A stretch of 64,000 nucleotides of DNA from positions 210,644,001 to 210,708,000 of the forward strand of contig CM059582.1 in NCBI GenBank assembly GCA_030407085.1, read 5' to 3'. Every line of letters begins with the position of its first letter. Within the stretch, counting starts at the first letter, position 1. Shown piece by piece: positions 42,020-54,600 of this stretch. The position numbers were made by a program, and so were the translations under genes. The DNA is from Trichopria drosophilae. Lineage: Eukaryota; Arthropoda; Insecta; Hymenoptera; Diapriidae. The notes beneath the pieces are model-generated. The model had not been told where the DNA came from. It did not search any database and was given only the letters and a program-made list of their open reading frames with translations.

Positions 42020-42310
42020 GACAACATTTCAGCCGTTCGTGCATAATGCCAATCCTGTGGCAGGGACCCAAAGATGACATCTTCCTTGGGACATCCGGCG
42101 GAGCTCCTCTGGATATCCAGATGTCCGCTTTTTTGTCTCCATGACATCCTAGTTACGAGAATATCCTAACGATATTGAATGTTTCATTTTATGTTCTTGT
42201 TAATATCCTTAAGGCGTCCTACATCTTTAGGATATTGACGGGTCGGCAACGGCGTACATTTGGACGTTCTGAGGAACTCCAAATGACATCTACAGGCAGA
42301 AGTGCTGTAG
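42020..42310. mobile_element. GC-rich inverted-repeat element (family H), copy 2
   Basis: GGACATCCGGCGGAGCTCCT and TCTGGATATCCAGATGTCCG at 42088-42126 face CATTTGGACGTTCTGAGGAA at 42258. ATATCCTAACGATATTG and CTTTAGGATATTGACG form inner arms. It is related to 36003-36104. Confidence 0.5.
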
Positions 42311-42679
42311 TGCCCACTCGAATTTAAAATTTCCGTTTACGGCAATCCCTACCTGCAAAGTCTCCTCCCATAAATCTTCAATAATTCTACAATCCTATGC
42401 AGTTATTAAGATGTATCTTTGGTCAGGATAGGTTAAGTTAGTTTATGTTAGGTCAGGTCAGGAGGTTCTCGCGCCTCAGCCTTGCAATGGGTACCACAGA
42501 ATTTTCAAATTTTATCAATTCATGATGACAGGGGACAAAACAAGCTTATATGGATAATTTTATGCCAGATAGCTGGGACCAAATTGAATATCTATAATCT
42601 ATAAGATTCCGCAAGATTGTAGAATTTAGACTTTTGGAACAGAACTTGTGACTTCTGTTACTTAACCTTCTATTCTCGA

Positions 42680-42870
42680 CATGGATGGACACCCGGTATA
42701 GGCGAACCTCGCATTTCGCGGCGAAATACCCGTGCATTATACATACTCGAGTGTGGGTGAACTATTCATCGCACGTTCGAACGCGGCACGGCGTTTGCAG
42801 TCGAGCGGCCTCGCTGCACCGTAATTACTCGCCTTTTTTCGGAATCGATAAATATTGTTCTACGATGAAC
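42680..42870. promoter_or_regulatory. Small GC-rich island
   Basis: CpG-rich patch (CACGTTCGAACGCGGCACGG at 42771-42790) with short ORFs on both strands. No product is recognised. Confidence 0.25.
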
Positions 42871-44234
42871 GGCGATGTCGTTCTTGGCGATTTTTGAACC
42901 ATTGGTTAAGTTCAATTGCCGACCGTGAAATTTAGAATTCCATTGATGAATAAATCACGGATATTGTATTGAGGAAAGATTGTCTATGTACCGTGTAATT
43001 CTTTGGACATTATTCGATTTGCGGATGTTTTACCTGTATATTTAAATTCAAGAAGAAATTTTTTGTTTTATCGGCGATTGACGCTTGAATTATATAGAGA
43101 GGCCACCCACAGGTAAGGGGGACGAATGCCTTTAAATTTTGTGCAAAAATAATTTTTTTGTAAGCCAAGAGTCATGCAGTCATCCTTTTTTCCCGTGTGC
43201 CGCAGATTGTGAGCGGTTATAATTTACTGGTTTGCAGAAATGCGGTTCTTATATTTAAAAAGATTGTTGTTAATGCTGAGTACCATATGAAGTGTCTATT
43301 GGATTTAATCCATAAGTGATGTAAAAAATGTTCTATAATATGATATGGACCACTTCTAATACAATCTCTAATCTTCTTTTAAATCCATATCTTTAATTTT
43401 CGGTATAGGCATCGCTCGGAAGCAGATGTGGCGTTACACATATTGTAAAAATTCATGCTAATATCGATCCGGATGACTTTACTACATTTTCCTTGCTGTT
43501 CTTCGACAAATTTGAATAATGATCGATATTTAGCGACTGAAATATCGTGTACAACTTTATTTGTGGGTACGATGCGCCGCCTAGTGCTCCTTGAGGAAAC
43601 TAATGTCGCAATGGAAGTATTGATATTTTCGATGTTGAAAATGGTAAAATGATTCAACACTTATAGTACAATTTTTTGTAATCATTGTTTTTACGGTGTA
43701 TATTTTTATGAAATTATAAGCATGTAGAATTTCGAAATTCAGTCTTTACCCATCGTAAGTTAACACGTACACCCTTAGAATGGTGAATCGTAAATAAAAA
43801 GAATGTCGCACCATGTTATGAGAAATCTCAAATCCGCTTACGTCCACTAAATCAATAACAATTTAATCGCATGTGAAAAGTAAACTGTTGATGTATCAGC
43901 ACGTGTTCCTGGCAATCTAAACAAGAATAAGCGAGTTCTCTAATCCTTGCACTTAGTTGAATCCCAGTCGAGATTCAATGAAATGAAAACGAAAAACTTT
44001 AGTTCTAGTAAACATGGAATAAAGAAAAGCAGATAAGAAAAAATAGAAAAGCAACGGATAATTATTTTATTGTTTTATTTCTTTTGATTATTTCCATGAA
44101 AAGTTGAGTATAAAGTGAATAACTTTGTCAAAATGCAAAACGTTTTTTTGTTACTGACTTAAAAAAAAGAGGGGAAATAATATATTAACATGTATACAAA
44201 ATTGTATACATATACTATGTATTGAGAGAAAATA

Positions 44235-44440
44235 AGAGGGGATGAACTAATCCACATGTTTGCGCTACTATTTTTTGCCCCCCTCTCTCAAAATGTTAGG
44301 AATTTATGGCCATATTCGAATATGAAGAGGGAAAACAGAGAGGAGGGGAGGGCAGCAGGAGGAGTAGGGGGCTCTCAGACGATGCTAGCGTCATTCAGCG
44401 GATTAATTATTTGGCCTCAATAAGGTTACACGAAATATTT
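44235..44440 (+). mobile_element. MITE family B, copy 3 (diverged)
   Basis: GGGGATGAACTAATCCACAT near 44238 and TTATTTGGCCTCAATAAGG near 44408 match the family ends. The interior is purine-rich and divergent. Confidence 0.55.
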
Positions 44441-47182
44441 GCTTGTGCCAACCTACTGGTAAGTACAAAAGATTGTTTATAGTAAGTTTTAAATACATTA
44501 TGTTAAGATAATCAAACGTTTTTACGTCTAATATATCCATTTTACTTTATGGGTGTAATTCTATATCTACTTGTGCTTAATAAATTACTCAAGTCTCCTC
44601 GAGAATATTACTTTATGTTATTAATATTTGCAAATGATCACGAAAGCTTTGTTGAATGTATATAAACAAGACAAATTTATTTATGAGTGGAAAACTTATC
44701 ACAATAAAAAAGGTCAAGTTAGTATTTTGATTTGCATTAAAAGAAATGTCCATTTCTCCATGTTTTTAGTCATCAAGTAGAACCGATTTCATGAATTAAT
44801 TCGTGGACAGTGAATTAACCATATGCAAATTTATAAATTAAAGTGTAACGTGATTGAATTCGGTCATCATGGTTGGCCTATGGTGCTCCACGACATAAAT
44901 AATTAAATTTTTTGTTATTCAAATACGGTAATTCTAGTATAGTAAATTATATATATATATATTTTAGTAAATTCAACATAAGCCAGTAATGTGATCATAG
45001 ACGTATATAATTATCAACATAATCTTTTAAATCATAACTCACATGCTACTTCAATGATTTGTCAAGATGCTTGTTTCTAACAAATATTAATCAATAAAAG
45101 ATCGTATGTTTCCTCTAACAATATAATCACATCAATTGCAATATGTTTAAAAATTAATAAAAATGGCTGATATATAGATCAAAAAGATATATTTGACCAG
45201 GCGATAGATTGCCAGCAAAATTTCCCTTGCGATACTACATGAGCTTCACAAATTCAGATTGCGTGTGAAAGATTGAGTAATGTACTCTCTAGATTATGTT
45301 TTTTTCGATGTTTTGTCGAAAATTGCATCATGTGACATCTGCTATAGCTTCTCCATAGTCTCAGCAGTCCCTATAACCAAAAATTTCGTGACAGAAAAAA
45401 AATATAAAACTGATTACTGCCTGACTTTTTTAGATTGACCGGTGTTGAAGGGGACTTCTCCCTTCATTTTTCGTAGATCGTTTGCTATGACTTAATCCGA
45501 GTAAATTCATTTTACATACAATTTTCCTAACTTGGCCTTACAATCTATTACTTATCTCGTTAGCTTAAATTGAAAAATGGTATTACTTATCTTTATACAC
45601 ATCCAATGTCAATGCAGTTCTAAAAATTATTTTTAAAATTATTCTGTCAAAATATTACGAGAAAAGATAGAGCGATTAATAAGTATAGTCTAACCTAACC
45701 TAAATTAACACAACCCGATGATCATTTTTAACGTCAAAGTAACTTTAAATGTAAACAGAATGAGAAGGTCACGCAGATGATATTTGCAGGTCAAATAAAG
45801 GTGAAATGCTAACATACACCTAACCTAATAAATAATTCATAATATTTTTTGATCTACAATAACCTAACTAAAGAGATTTTTTCAATATTTATTTTGTTAG
45901 CAGTAATGTACCAATTTATTATATATCAAATCAAAAATCGAATGAGTGTAAATCTGTAAGAATAACAATTCGTAACTCCAGTAGAAAAGTTGTAACCTGT
46001 GTTCTTGTAAGGAAAAGCAGTAGAATATCAACTAACCTGAAATAGAAACGCCAAGTAGTAAATGTCGTTGCGGCAGGTTTACTACTTTTTGTAGTTGGAG
46101 CAACAACTTCTCTCCTAAGTGCTAACTAACTATTTTTTCTCTGTTTTTACAAATTTATTGTGCTATATTCCATTCAATTATAAATAATGGAATAGTTACA
46201 TGGGGAGGAGCTTATGGTAATGTTAAAAGATCTATCGAAGTGCTACTAAAAACTTTACAAAAACGATGTTGTTTAAAAGTAAATTGTTCCCTACTGACAA
46301 GCTATTCGAATGAAGTAGTCTCCTACACTTGGGGAACTGATATTACTTTGCTGTTATATTGTACTTACTGGCAGTCAAGAAAACATTTTAATTATTACAT
46401 ATCAGTAATCTTTTTTTTAAATTTAAATTTAGCGTATATATCATTATTTATAACGATTTGGACTACAATTATATTCAATACAAGGGAGTTTTGGGGAAAA
46501 CAATATAAAAATGTAATATTATTTGCGTTAAAAACCCTTTTATATTATAGTTAATTTTCTGCTTCGTACGCTGTCTAATGCCTGTAGACGATACTCGAAT
46601 CATAAAACTGTCGACTACTATAAAAAAAAAAGATGATGCTAAATGATATAACTGCAAGATATCAAACACAAGGCCTCTTTCAGGTTAATATATTATTGAA
46701 TGCTAAGTAAAATTTCTCAAAGATTTCGTATTTTAGACAAAACTTCTAGGTTATGTTAGGTCTTTTTAGAGACAGCTTTGGAAAGAGCTCTGGAAAACCT
46801 TTTGTAGATCTGCTTGGGTAAATTATTAACAATTTATGTGGAGAATACTTGATTAGTGTTGGTGTGTGATTTCTTTATTAACCTTAGTAATCAAATGTGC
46901 TTGTGGTATCAAAATCTTTATGATTAGTTTCACATATAGATGATTTTTATTTTTATGTTTCGTTGGTATTTCTCAGAAAAATTTTCAGCAGACGTTTTAG
47001 TGACAAGCGACTAATAACTATGATAATTTATACATGTATTATTTATATCTGCAGTGATGTTAACCCAACAAGCAACGGAAATTTTAACATAATTTAAAAC
47101 AAATTCTCTTGGAATACTTGTCTTGTAAACGACTTAAAAAGGATTCCTTTTAAAGGTTTCAAAAGAAAACTTAAATTAATTA
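44441..47182. other. AT-rich spacer, nothing recognised
   Basis: One 104-codon plus ORF (46240-46554) is Phe/Ile/Tyr-rich and looks compositional. Short CTAACCTAACCTAA pieces at 45690 echo the telomere-type motif. Confidence 0.45.
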
Positions 47183-47391
47183 TTGCAATGGCCGGAGAAC
47201 AAAGTTCCGAAAATCGAAACGCCGAAAGGGTAAAATTTCGATATTACGTGAGTCCAAGATGTTTTAATTTGCTTTCTTTTTGCCAAATTGTCAAAGACAA
47301 AGTGATGAAAATCACACTGGAGGCATGCTATATCGAAATTTTGGCCTTTCGGCATGTTGCTTTTCGGAACCTTGTTCTCCGGCCATTGCAA
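47183..47391. mobile_element. Palindromic MITE family C, copy 2
   Basis: Starts TTGCAATGGCCGGAGAACAA and ends in its inverse at 47391, 209 bp. The arms are ~54 bp and include CCGAAAGGGTAAAATTTCGA. It is related to 26558-26737. Confidence 0.82.
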
Positions 47392-47469
47392 TTTGCGAAA
47401 ACCGTTGAATCAGCAGACAAAAATAAACAATAGCTAAGTACATAATTTCGAGACATTAGATTGGGGCCA

Positions 47470-47684
47470 CGTACAAAAGACAATTTCGATGGTTGGCCGG
47501 TTAACGCTTTCAAAGATGGTACTTTTCAAACTTTCTGTAATAAAAGTGTTATCAGTTGAGAATAATTGTGTTTTGTGGGGACAACGAGTTGTCATACCTC
47601 AAGAGTTGAGATACAAAATTCTTCTTCAGTTATATTATAGTCATTTTGGAATTTATAAAATGAAGGATAAACTTTCGTAAAGCT
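47470..47684 (+). pseudogene. Ty3/gypsy-type integrase zinc-binding fragment
   Basis: DGWPVNAFKDG (about 47489) in one frame, then LSVENNCVLWGQRVVIPQEL followed by RYKILLQLYYSHFGIYKMKD in another (to about 47680), with one frameshift between. This matches the linker and H2C2 zinc-binding head of Ty3/gypsy integrases (ENGCLLWGxRVVIP...LHxxHxGIxKMK). No reverse transcriptase, integrase core or LTR is visible nearby, so it is a short, old remnant. Confidence 0.7.
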
Positions 47685-47689
47685 CATAC

Positions 47690-49089
47690 TTCAACTTTTT
47701 TTAATGTTCGTTTTCCGACATATCTTGATTTTCTGATTGAGAATATCACATTGAAAATTGTCGACAAGGTCAAATATTCAAGGCCAAAACTAGAAAAATC
47801 GCGTTCTTTTGTGGTTTTCTATATTTATCTTGAAGCCCATACCTCAAACTTTTTCTTAACATGAGGAGCGCTGCCCCCCCCCCACCCCCCAGACTCCCCT
47901 TTCTTATTACCGTAACATCTAACCATACAGATACGGTATAATTGAACCAACTTAAAACATTAATTATTGTAAATACTTGTGTAAATCGCAATGCGTGAAT
48001 CTTTGTCATCTAATGTTATCCCACTGTACTATCTTAACGCACATTTACCAAAAGAAAACATTTGTATTAGACTGTTGGCTGCTGAGTCATATAGTGAATG
48101 TAACTATATATTATATTATACGCAATTTTTACTGCCCGTTTAGGGAGGTTAGGGTAGGTTAGGGCATGCACTGAGAGAAGTTTAAGATTGCAGACGTGCT
48201 AGTAGAGATACCTGTGGTGCAAAACGGGAGATGGATGTCATTCGTTGATTAAGATGACTGCTATGTGAGTTTGGGATTGCAGATGTCCTAAATACAGACA
48301 ACCGGTGTTCCTGTTGAAGGGGACGGCAGCCATACTATGGACAAATGGAGAGCTGGCATAACAGCTGTATTTTATTTTGGAACAGCAACCGTCTTAAAAT
48401 TTGGGTAGTGGTTGTCTTAGTTAATAAAGCCTCTGCTCCGCTATACCCATATCAGCTGATGCCTTAAACGTCTCTCAGTGTGGTATGATATCAGAGAGGT
48501 ATAGCAAGGAGCATGTTGGGGAAGGGGAAAGGCTAATTTAGATCAAAGCTGATTGGTTGCTTCTATGACTCTCTGGTTATAACATGCTTCTATCCTGCCT
48601 CGACCGACCAAGTTAGACCGACGCCGATTGGTTGCTTCTGCTCAACCACCAAGTTGTTACATCTTTCTTCTTATACTATGGGTTAGGGTATATTAGATCA
48701 GTTTTGTTCCATCAATCACGGTTTAGGCCCATCATTTAGAATTGCTGAGTAGGTTATCTTGGGTTAGATTTGGTTAGGTTTTTTCTTTATCTTTAATTTT
48801 TTCTTCGCCTACCTATAGATGGCTTTTCATTTACTCCCTTGGACATGATAGGTTTGTTGATGTTCAGATTTATATAACGTGTTTGTTTTGTGTTATATAA
48901 ACATGCAATCTTTTTGCATGATAAGTTTCAAGCACGTGAGTAAGAACTGCTTTTCAACACTTATTCCCTTAAAAAAATTATAGTTTATCATTGAAATGCC
49001 TATATAAATTTACAAGTCAGCAAGCACACCTGAACTAAAGATACCAGTATACAAAATTCAAAAGAGAAACCTGATTCCAGAATGATTTG
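47690..49089. other. Spacer with telomere-like short motifs
   Basis: A poly-C tract near 47873-47888 and GGAGGTTAGGGTAGGTTAGG near 48145 are the only distinctive sequences. No gene. Confidence 0.45.
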
Positions 49090-49440
49090 CGCATTCATAA
49101 AAAAGAATGAATGTCACCAATAAAAGAAAAAGAGGCAAGGAAACAAGAAAGTGTGAATAAACAGATAAAAGCTGTTTAAAAATGAGAAAAGGAAGAGTGA
49201 ACGAGATCAGATTAAGACGTAGCAAGGTTACCGTATTCTATACAGTAACGGGGGCTGAGGGAGACAGATCCAGAGATTAAAGAGCAAGCGGAACGCAAAG
49301 TTGAGAAAGAAGAGACAAGTAGAGAGTGAGATGGGAATAGGGGCATGGATGAGATCAAGAGAGAGAGAGAGTAGGAAGAGGATGGGAGGACAGAGGGTGA
49401 AAGTGAGCAGCAAGAGTGATAGAGAATGAGAGAATGTAAA
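49090..49440. repeat. Purine-rich block
   Basis: The plus strand is almost entirely A/G, with GAGAGAGAGAG near 49358. It is followed about 120 bp later by a pyrimidine-rich block of similar length. Confidence 0.6.
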
Positions 49441-49559
49441 CCCTTATCGAAATCGTGATTCACCCCACATTCTACTCCGGAGACCCTCTAACCTATTAAC
49501 ATCCATATCACAATAACAGAAACACGTGTCCGGGTACTCGGATACATGCCGTTTTCATA

Positions 49560-50010
49560 GATATATGTACTCCCATGTGTGCAAGCCGGTCATTTGTCCC
49601 TCTTTCTCTTCTACGTTCGCATCTTCCATCTCTTTGCACGTAACTGCCCACGCGCGTAGCTATATTAATTTATCGTTTCGACGTTCCCATTGCGTTATAC
49701 CTATTGTTCCTTTGTTTTCGTTCTGTTTCCGTCTATTTTCTCCATGTCTCTCTCTTCCCTTCTGTCTCCCTTATCACATTCTCTCTTCCTCATCATATTT
49801 TTTGTACCGTACTTTAAATCATTTTATTCCAGCTTAATTTTTATCCATTCGCCGTACTTTTCATTTCTTTTCTATGCCTTGCGTTTCATAACCCGTTTAT
49901 TCATTTCCTGCCATTCGTCTTTACTCGTTTTTAACGACCGTTCGCTTCTTTTGGTTTGGTTCGATTTCTGTCGCCCCTATATTGTTCTCGGTACTGCCGC
50001 TCCATTTTAA
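49560..50010. repeat. Pyrimidine-rich block
   Basis: The plus strand is mainly C/T (CTCTCTCTTCCCTTCTGTCT near 49747). Open frames over 100 codons here are Phe/Ser/Leu-rich and judged compositional. A similar block is at 54130-54600. Confidence 0.6.
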
Positions 50011-50439
50011 TCGTCTGCTGTTCGTGAATCATCTTCAGAACTGACTTTTTTTTGTTCATCTTGTATTTATAATTGACTTCATTAATTTGTTATGGTCTGT
50101 TTTCAGAGGGGTGCGCTTTATTATGAAGCGTCGTTATATCTGTTTTTATTTAAATTTTTAGCTGCGGGGGTGGTCGATATATCAACCACTTAAAGGAACA
50201 AAATATTTTTATAAAGACAGTTTTGAAATTCATCGGACATAGTTGACCTTGAAAATCGGTATGTCAAGGTCAAATTTCATTTCGAGTAAAAGCGAGGATT
50301 TTAACGTTTTTCCTACGTAATTTGATGGACTGATTACGAAAAAAAAGCTGAACAAAATCATTGAGGTGTACTTGACCTTGACGTCTCCGGAGACGACTTG
50401 TTGTTTTTGCGATAGAAATGAAATTTGACTTTTAAATAG

Positions 50440-50700
50440 ACGTACGACTTAGTAGACTAACTGCGGGATTTTTTTATGTTTTATACGCATCCAGCACATC
50501 AATCTACGTACAAAAATCTTTTAAAAACTCGGCTTATTTTACAAATGAAATTGTAGGATTTTCAAGGTCCAGGTTATCTACTGAAATTTGTTTACTATTT
50601 ATTACGTATTCAGCGCATTAAACTGTATACGAAATCCTTCTGCATACTTGGCTTATATCAGAAATAATATTTGACCTTCAATTTTCAATTTTCAAGATTG
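50440..50700. repeat. Degenerate tandem repeat, period ~115 bp
   Basis: TATACGCATCCAGCACATCA (50481) with TCGGCTTATTTTACAAATGA is repeated as TTACGTATTCAGCGCATTAA (about 50600) with TTGGCTTATATCAGAAATAA. Non-coding. Confidence 0.5.
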
Positions 50701-51239
50701 ACAGCGGGAGTTTTTCTCTATTTTTTCAAATTCAAGGCCTGAAATACCTACTCAAACCATTAAGACAAATAAGAAACTTTTATTTACATTTCACTTTACA
50801 TTCACTGTGAGGGCCACATATCAATCAGCAATCAGGTCGGCGATGTATGATAACAAGTAATTTTATATACAAATTTTGTATTTTACAAGAGGTCAATTTG
50901 TAGTGAAATTTCTCCGCAGCTGGGAGGTTAATTTCAAGGTTTTTAATTCAATTTTCTTCTGATTTTTTTACTTCATTATTATATTCAATGAAGAATAATT
51001 CTTTTTTTCGATACTAAAAATTAAAATTGGTAGAATTATCAAAGTTCAAGGTGCCCAAGTTTGACCTTAAAGTTAAATAAACACGATTTTTCTATCAATT
51101 TTCATTACTGCGGCTGATTTTACCCTGAAGTACCTCTTCTTTTTTGTATAATAGGTCTTAAAATCGTACAATTGAAATTGAAACTCAAAAGCGATGGATC
51201 TGTAAAATAGAATTAAACTACTGCGAATCCTAAAACTAA

Positions 51240-51385
51240 CCTACCTTACCCAGACACAATTCTGCCTAGCCCTAACAATGCATAAAAGCTTATGGGTGCC
51301 CTAAAACTAACCTTACCTAACTAGTCAGAACTCCGACTAGCCCTAATAATGCATAAAACATATGAGTGCCCTAAAACTGACCTAG
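51240..51385. repeat. Tandem duplication, period ~75 bp
   Basis: TAGCCCTAACAATGCATAAA then TGCCCTAAAACTAACCT is repeated as TAGCCCTAATAATGCATAAA then TGCCCTAAAACTGACCT. Confidence 0.7.
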
Positions 51386-52124
51386 CCAAAACCAAAACTA
51401 TCGATTTTGGAGGAAAAATATAAAATGTGCATTTTGATCATATCTACAACTTTTAATTGAAGAATTTTTCAAAATTTTGAATATTTTATGTGATAATTGC
51501 GAAAAACCATAAGTTTTTTATGGTATACCAATCTATATCAAAATCGGTTGTGGGGGTTTTCGGAAGTACACCCAAAAATTACGCGGCAGAAAGTTTAGGG
51601 TCACTAAAAAATATGTGTAAATTTTATCAAATTTTTTGACACAACTTTTGAGTTTTTCAAGAAGTTCCAGATAAAAAATAAAAAAATGTCTACAAAATTT
51701 TTTTAGTACAAGAAGTACTGCTTCGAAGATTGTTAACAAGTTTGTTTAATTTATACACTGTGAATACTCTAAATAATTTACGCATATAAATTTGTACAAA
51801 CATAATGATTGATAATGAACGTTTAAAATATTTTTGGTTAAAAAGTGGTAAATGTTTAATAAGTGGAGTGTTTTTGATAAAATTGAAACGTCTTTCATAC
51901 ACGTATATTTGTATTATACATCTTTATTTAACGCATGTTTTGCTTACAATGCCTCCCCAGCCTACAATGTCTGTCAACACTGACAGAAATAAAGCGTAGT
52001 ATACCATTATTATCTGACAGTAATTTAAAATCTCTCGTAATTTACTAATTATGTATATGAGTTATTTACAATATTATCGATATGATGATCCCATTTTAAC
52101 GGCTTACATATAAGAATGCCTAAG

Positions 52125-52380
52125 TACAGTAGGGCCCCGGTATACTTAGGTCTCGCTATATTTACCTCCCAGTATATTTTCCTGGTTCTATCTCATTTTT
52201 ATCTTCCAACGTTCTCTTTTCCCCCACCTTGAGAAATGGGGCCTTAATAAGGGCCTGCTGTGACGTCACGAACATAACGCGATTGAGGGAAGTGGGAGAA
52301 GCGGCGCTCCCCTTCTTTTGGTAAATATAACGAGACGAGTGGCGAGGAACCTAGTGGGTAAATACCGGGACTCTACTATA
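52125..52380 (+). mobile_element. TA-type MITE family A, intact copy
   Basis: Starts TACAGTAGGGCCCCGGTATA and ends ATACCGGGACTCTACTATA, 256 bp. It is uninterrupted across AACATAACGCGATTGAGGGA, the site that holds the Chapaev-like insertion in the 14694-19406 copy. Confidence 0.85.
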
Positions 52381-52676
52381 TTTTGTTTTTCCAACACACT
52401 TTATTTTCATGTAAATATTTTTAAAGGTGAGTTTTGTAATGCATGAGATGCTATCGCAGTATCTGCCAAAGGGCTACCGCTTTGGGTAAACCTTCGGATT
52501 TATCTTGAAAAATACGAGTCTGAGAAAAAAATATGTCAAATAAAAAAGGTAGAGAATTGAATTCTCTGCAAAAAAGGTTATATACATTTTTTTCCTAACC
52601 GCAATGAAAACCCCGTAAAATATCGCCGAAAGTTGGTAATCCTAAGAATAACGATCTTGCGTCTCTTATGTCCACG

Positions 52677-52968
52677 CATTGGTAATTACAGGACACACAC
52701 TTTATGCCCGTTCGATTATCACTAACACCTGTTGGTTGGAGGTTACACCACTATAAAAAGGGGGGTTCAGGGGGTCGGAGCCCCCCAGCACGCAAGCACC
52801 TCTAACTATACTCATTGGTGATTAGAGGGCCACACATTCCAGGTCTGTTTGATTATCACTAACATCTGTTGGTTAGAGGTTAGGGTAGTATAAAAAAGGG
52901 GGGTCTGGGGGGCGGAGCAAGCACCCGTAAGTCTACGCATTAGTGATTAGAGGGCCACACATTCCAGG
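52677..52968. repeat. Satellite units, 125-136 bp
   Basis: Units start CATTGGTAATTACAGG (52677), CATTGGTGATTAGAGGGCCA (52813) and CATTAGTGATTAGAGGGCCA (52938, truncated). Each full unit has GATTATCACTAACAYCTGTT and a G-rich segment GGGGGGTCTGGGGGGCGGAG or its relative. The third unit runs directly into the telomere-type array after ACACATTCCAGG. Confidence 0.8.
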
Positions 52969-53041
52969 CCTAACCTAACCTAACCTAGCCTAACCTAACC
53001 TAACCTAACCTAACCTAACCTAACCTAACCTAACCTAACCT
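52969..53041 (-). repeat. Interstitial telomere-type array, (CCTAA)n = (TTAGG)n
   Basis: About 14 CCTAA units with one CCTAG variant, 73 bp. TTAGG is the ancestral insect telomere repeat. The array is enclosed by the inverted arms at 52499 and 53251. Confidence 0.92.
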
Positions 53042-54129
53042 CCCATATAAGGCAAACTGAAATCCTCTTTACTAGCAAGAAACTTAGCTAAAGGCGCACA
53101 AACGTATAACTAGTCATTTTTATCGATATTTTGCGGGCTTTCCATTGCGATTAGGAAAAAAATGTATATAACCTTTTTTATAGAGAATTCAATTCTCTAC
53201 CTTTTTTGTTTGACACATTTTTTTGTCAGACTCGTATTTTTCAATATAAATGCAAAAAACGCGTTTTTTGACGGTTTTTTCAAGATGGCGGCCAAGGGTT
53301 GGCTGAGCGCCGATTTTTATTGTCATATTCGTGATCAGGAGGCAAAAATACATCTGAAACATATCGTACATTTTGCAATTTCGAACAAGTGTCTAATCCG
53401 AAGATTTACCGCATATTCTTATATTTCTAAATAACAGAAAGTACATCAAAGTACGTTTGAACTTGTCGAATAGTTTAATGCAAAAATGTTCGCACACTTC
53501 CATGAGCGCTCGTCTGAGGCAATTGCTACTAGCGCCACTGTGCGGATTATTGTGGTTCGCGACAAAACATGGCAACGTAATATTCGTTAGTGGCTACTTT
53601 GGGATATTTAATTGAAGCAAGATGACTAATCGCTGAATAGCTGTATGTGCACATGTAACTTTATGGAATCTTTGTTTTCTATTAGACAAATAATGTATTT
53701 TGGCTCCATCGTCGGAAAAGTAGGTGATCAGATATAGGTTATGCGTGAGAAGTCACAAGAATAACTGATATCACTAATAGAGTCCATCGGCGAAATTATA
53801 TTTTCATAAAAACTGACCTTTTATATGCTTTCTTCCACACAGAGTCTGCGCAGAAAAATATTTCGCTAAGTATAAGGAATTTACCTGTAAAATCACACGT
53901 GTTTTTTGCAAAAGGTGTTTAAAATACTCCTATACAGCGTTACAAATGTACTAAACACATCTGGTGAAAACAGTTTTTTGTGTTAACGATATTTCATAAT
54001 ACGCCTTTTTTGTACTATTCAACCCCTTTGAAACGTATTCATTCTCATATTTGATTAAGTGGTTGTTTTTTACGTAGTAAAAGTATTAACGAGAAAGAAA
54101 TTATGTTCCTAATTTAATTTCTCTAAAAA

Positions 54130-54600
54130 CTTTTCCTCTGGTCTTTCACCCTTTTATCGCCATCGGCATTTTCCGTCTTTGTCATATTCATTTTATTTGT
54201 TTCCTCGCTCCGTCCCTCACACTTGCTAATTTTTTTTTAATTCGTCTGTTACCCTTTCTGTTTCACGTCCTCTTTGTGCCGAGCATTTCTGTTCTCCTTT
54301 CGCTCATTTTCAGTGTCGCGTTAGTCACATTTCTGTACATATATATCGGACGCTTGTCCGTCCCTTTTACTGTTGCGAGAAAATTAAAACTAGGTCGGAG
54401 CTTTCCACCCTCTTTTTCATAAGCGTTATGTTGTATACGTTTGATTCACAGTCACGCGCGCCTACAGGTGTTTCCCGTATAATCATGTTACTTTCACTTT
54501 CCTAGTGTTTGCTTTTTGTTTCGTCCTCTCTTTTTAGTCTTCCCTTTGTTTTGCTCATTTCATTCCGTCGCATTTAACAGCCGTGCGATTTTATTAATTC
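54130..54600. repeat. Pyrimidine-rich block
   Basis: T/C-rich plus strand (CCCTTTCTGTTTCACGTCCT near 54252). In composition and phrases it resembles 49560-50010, with inverse relatives at 63600-63870. Confidence 0.5.

Larger units (their letters stand above)
52499..53251. mobile_element. TIR element enclosing satellite units and a TTAGG array
   Basis: The ~130-bp left arm (52499-52630) includes TTGAAAAATACGAGTCTGAG, AGAGAATTGAATTCTCT and AAAAAAGGTTATATACATTT. All return in inverse order in the right arm (about 53123-53251). Between the arms lie two full and one partial satellite units and a telomere-type array. No transposase is present. It resembles a non-autonomous DNA element that has acquired or grown around subtelomere-like sequence. 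Confidence 0.8.

Noticed and set aside
46240..46554. 104-codon ORF with hydrophobic stretches
   Set aside because: Phe/Ile/Tyr/Leu bias expected of AT-rich sequence. No credible start context, homologue or splice sites.
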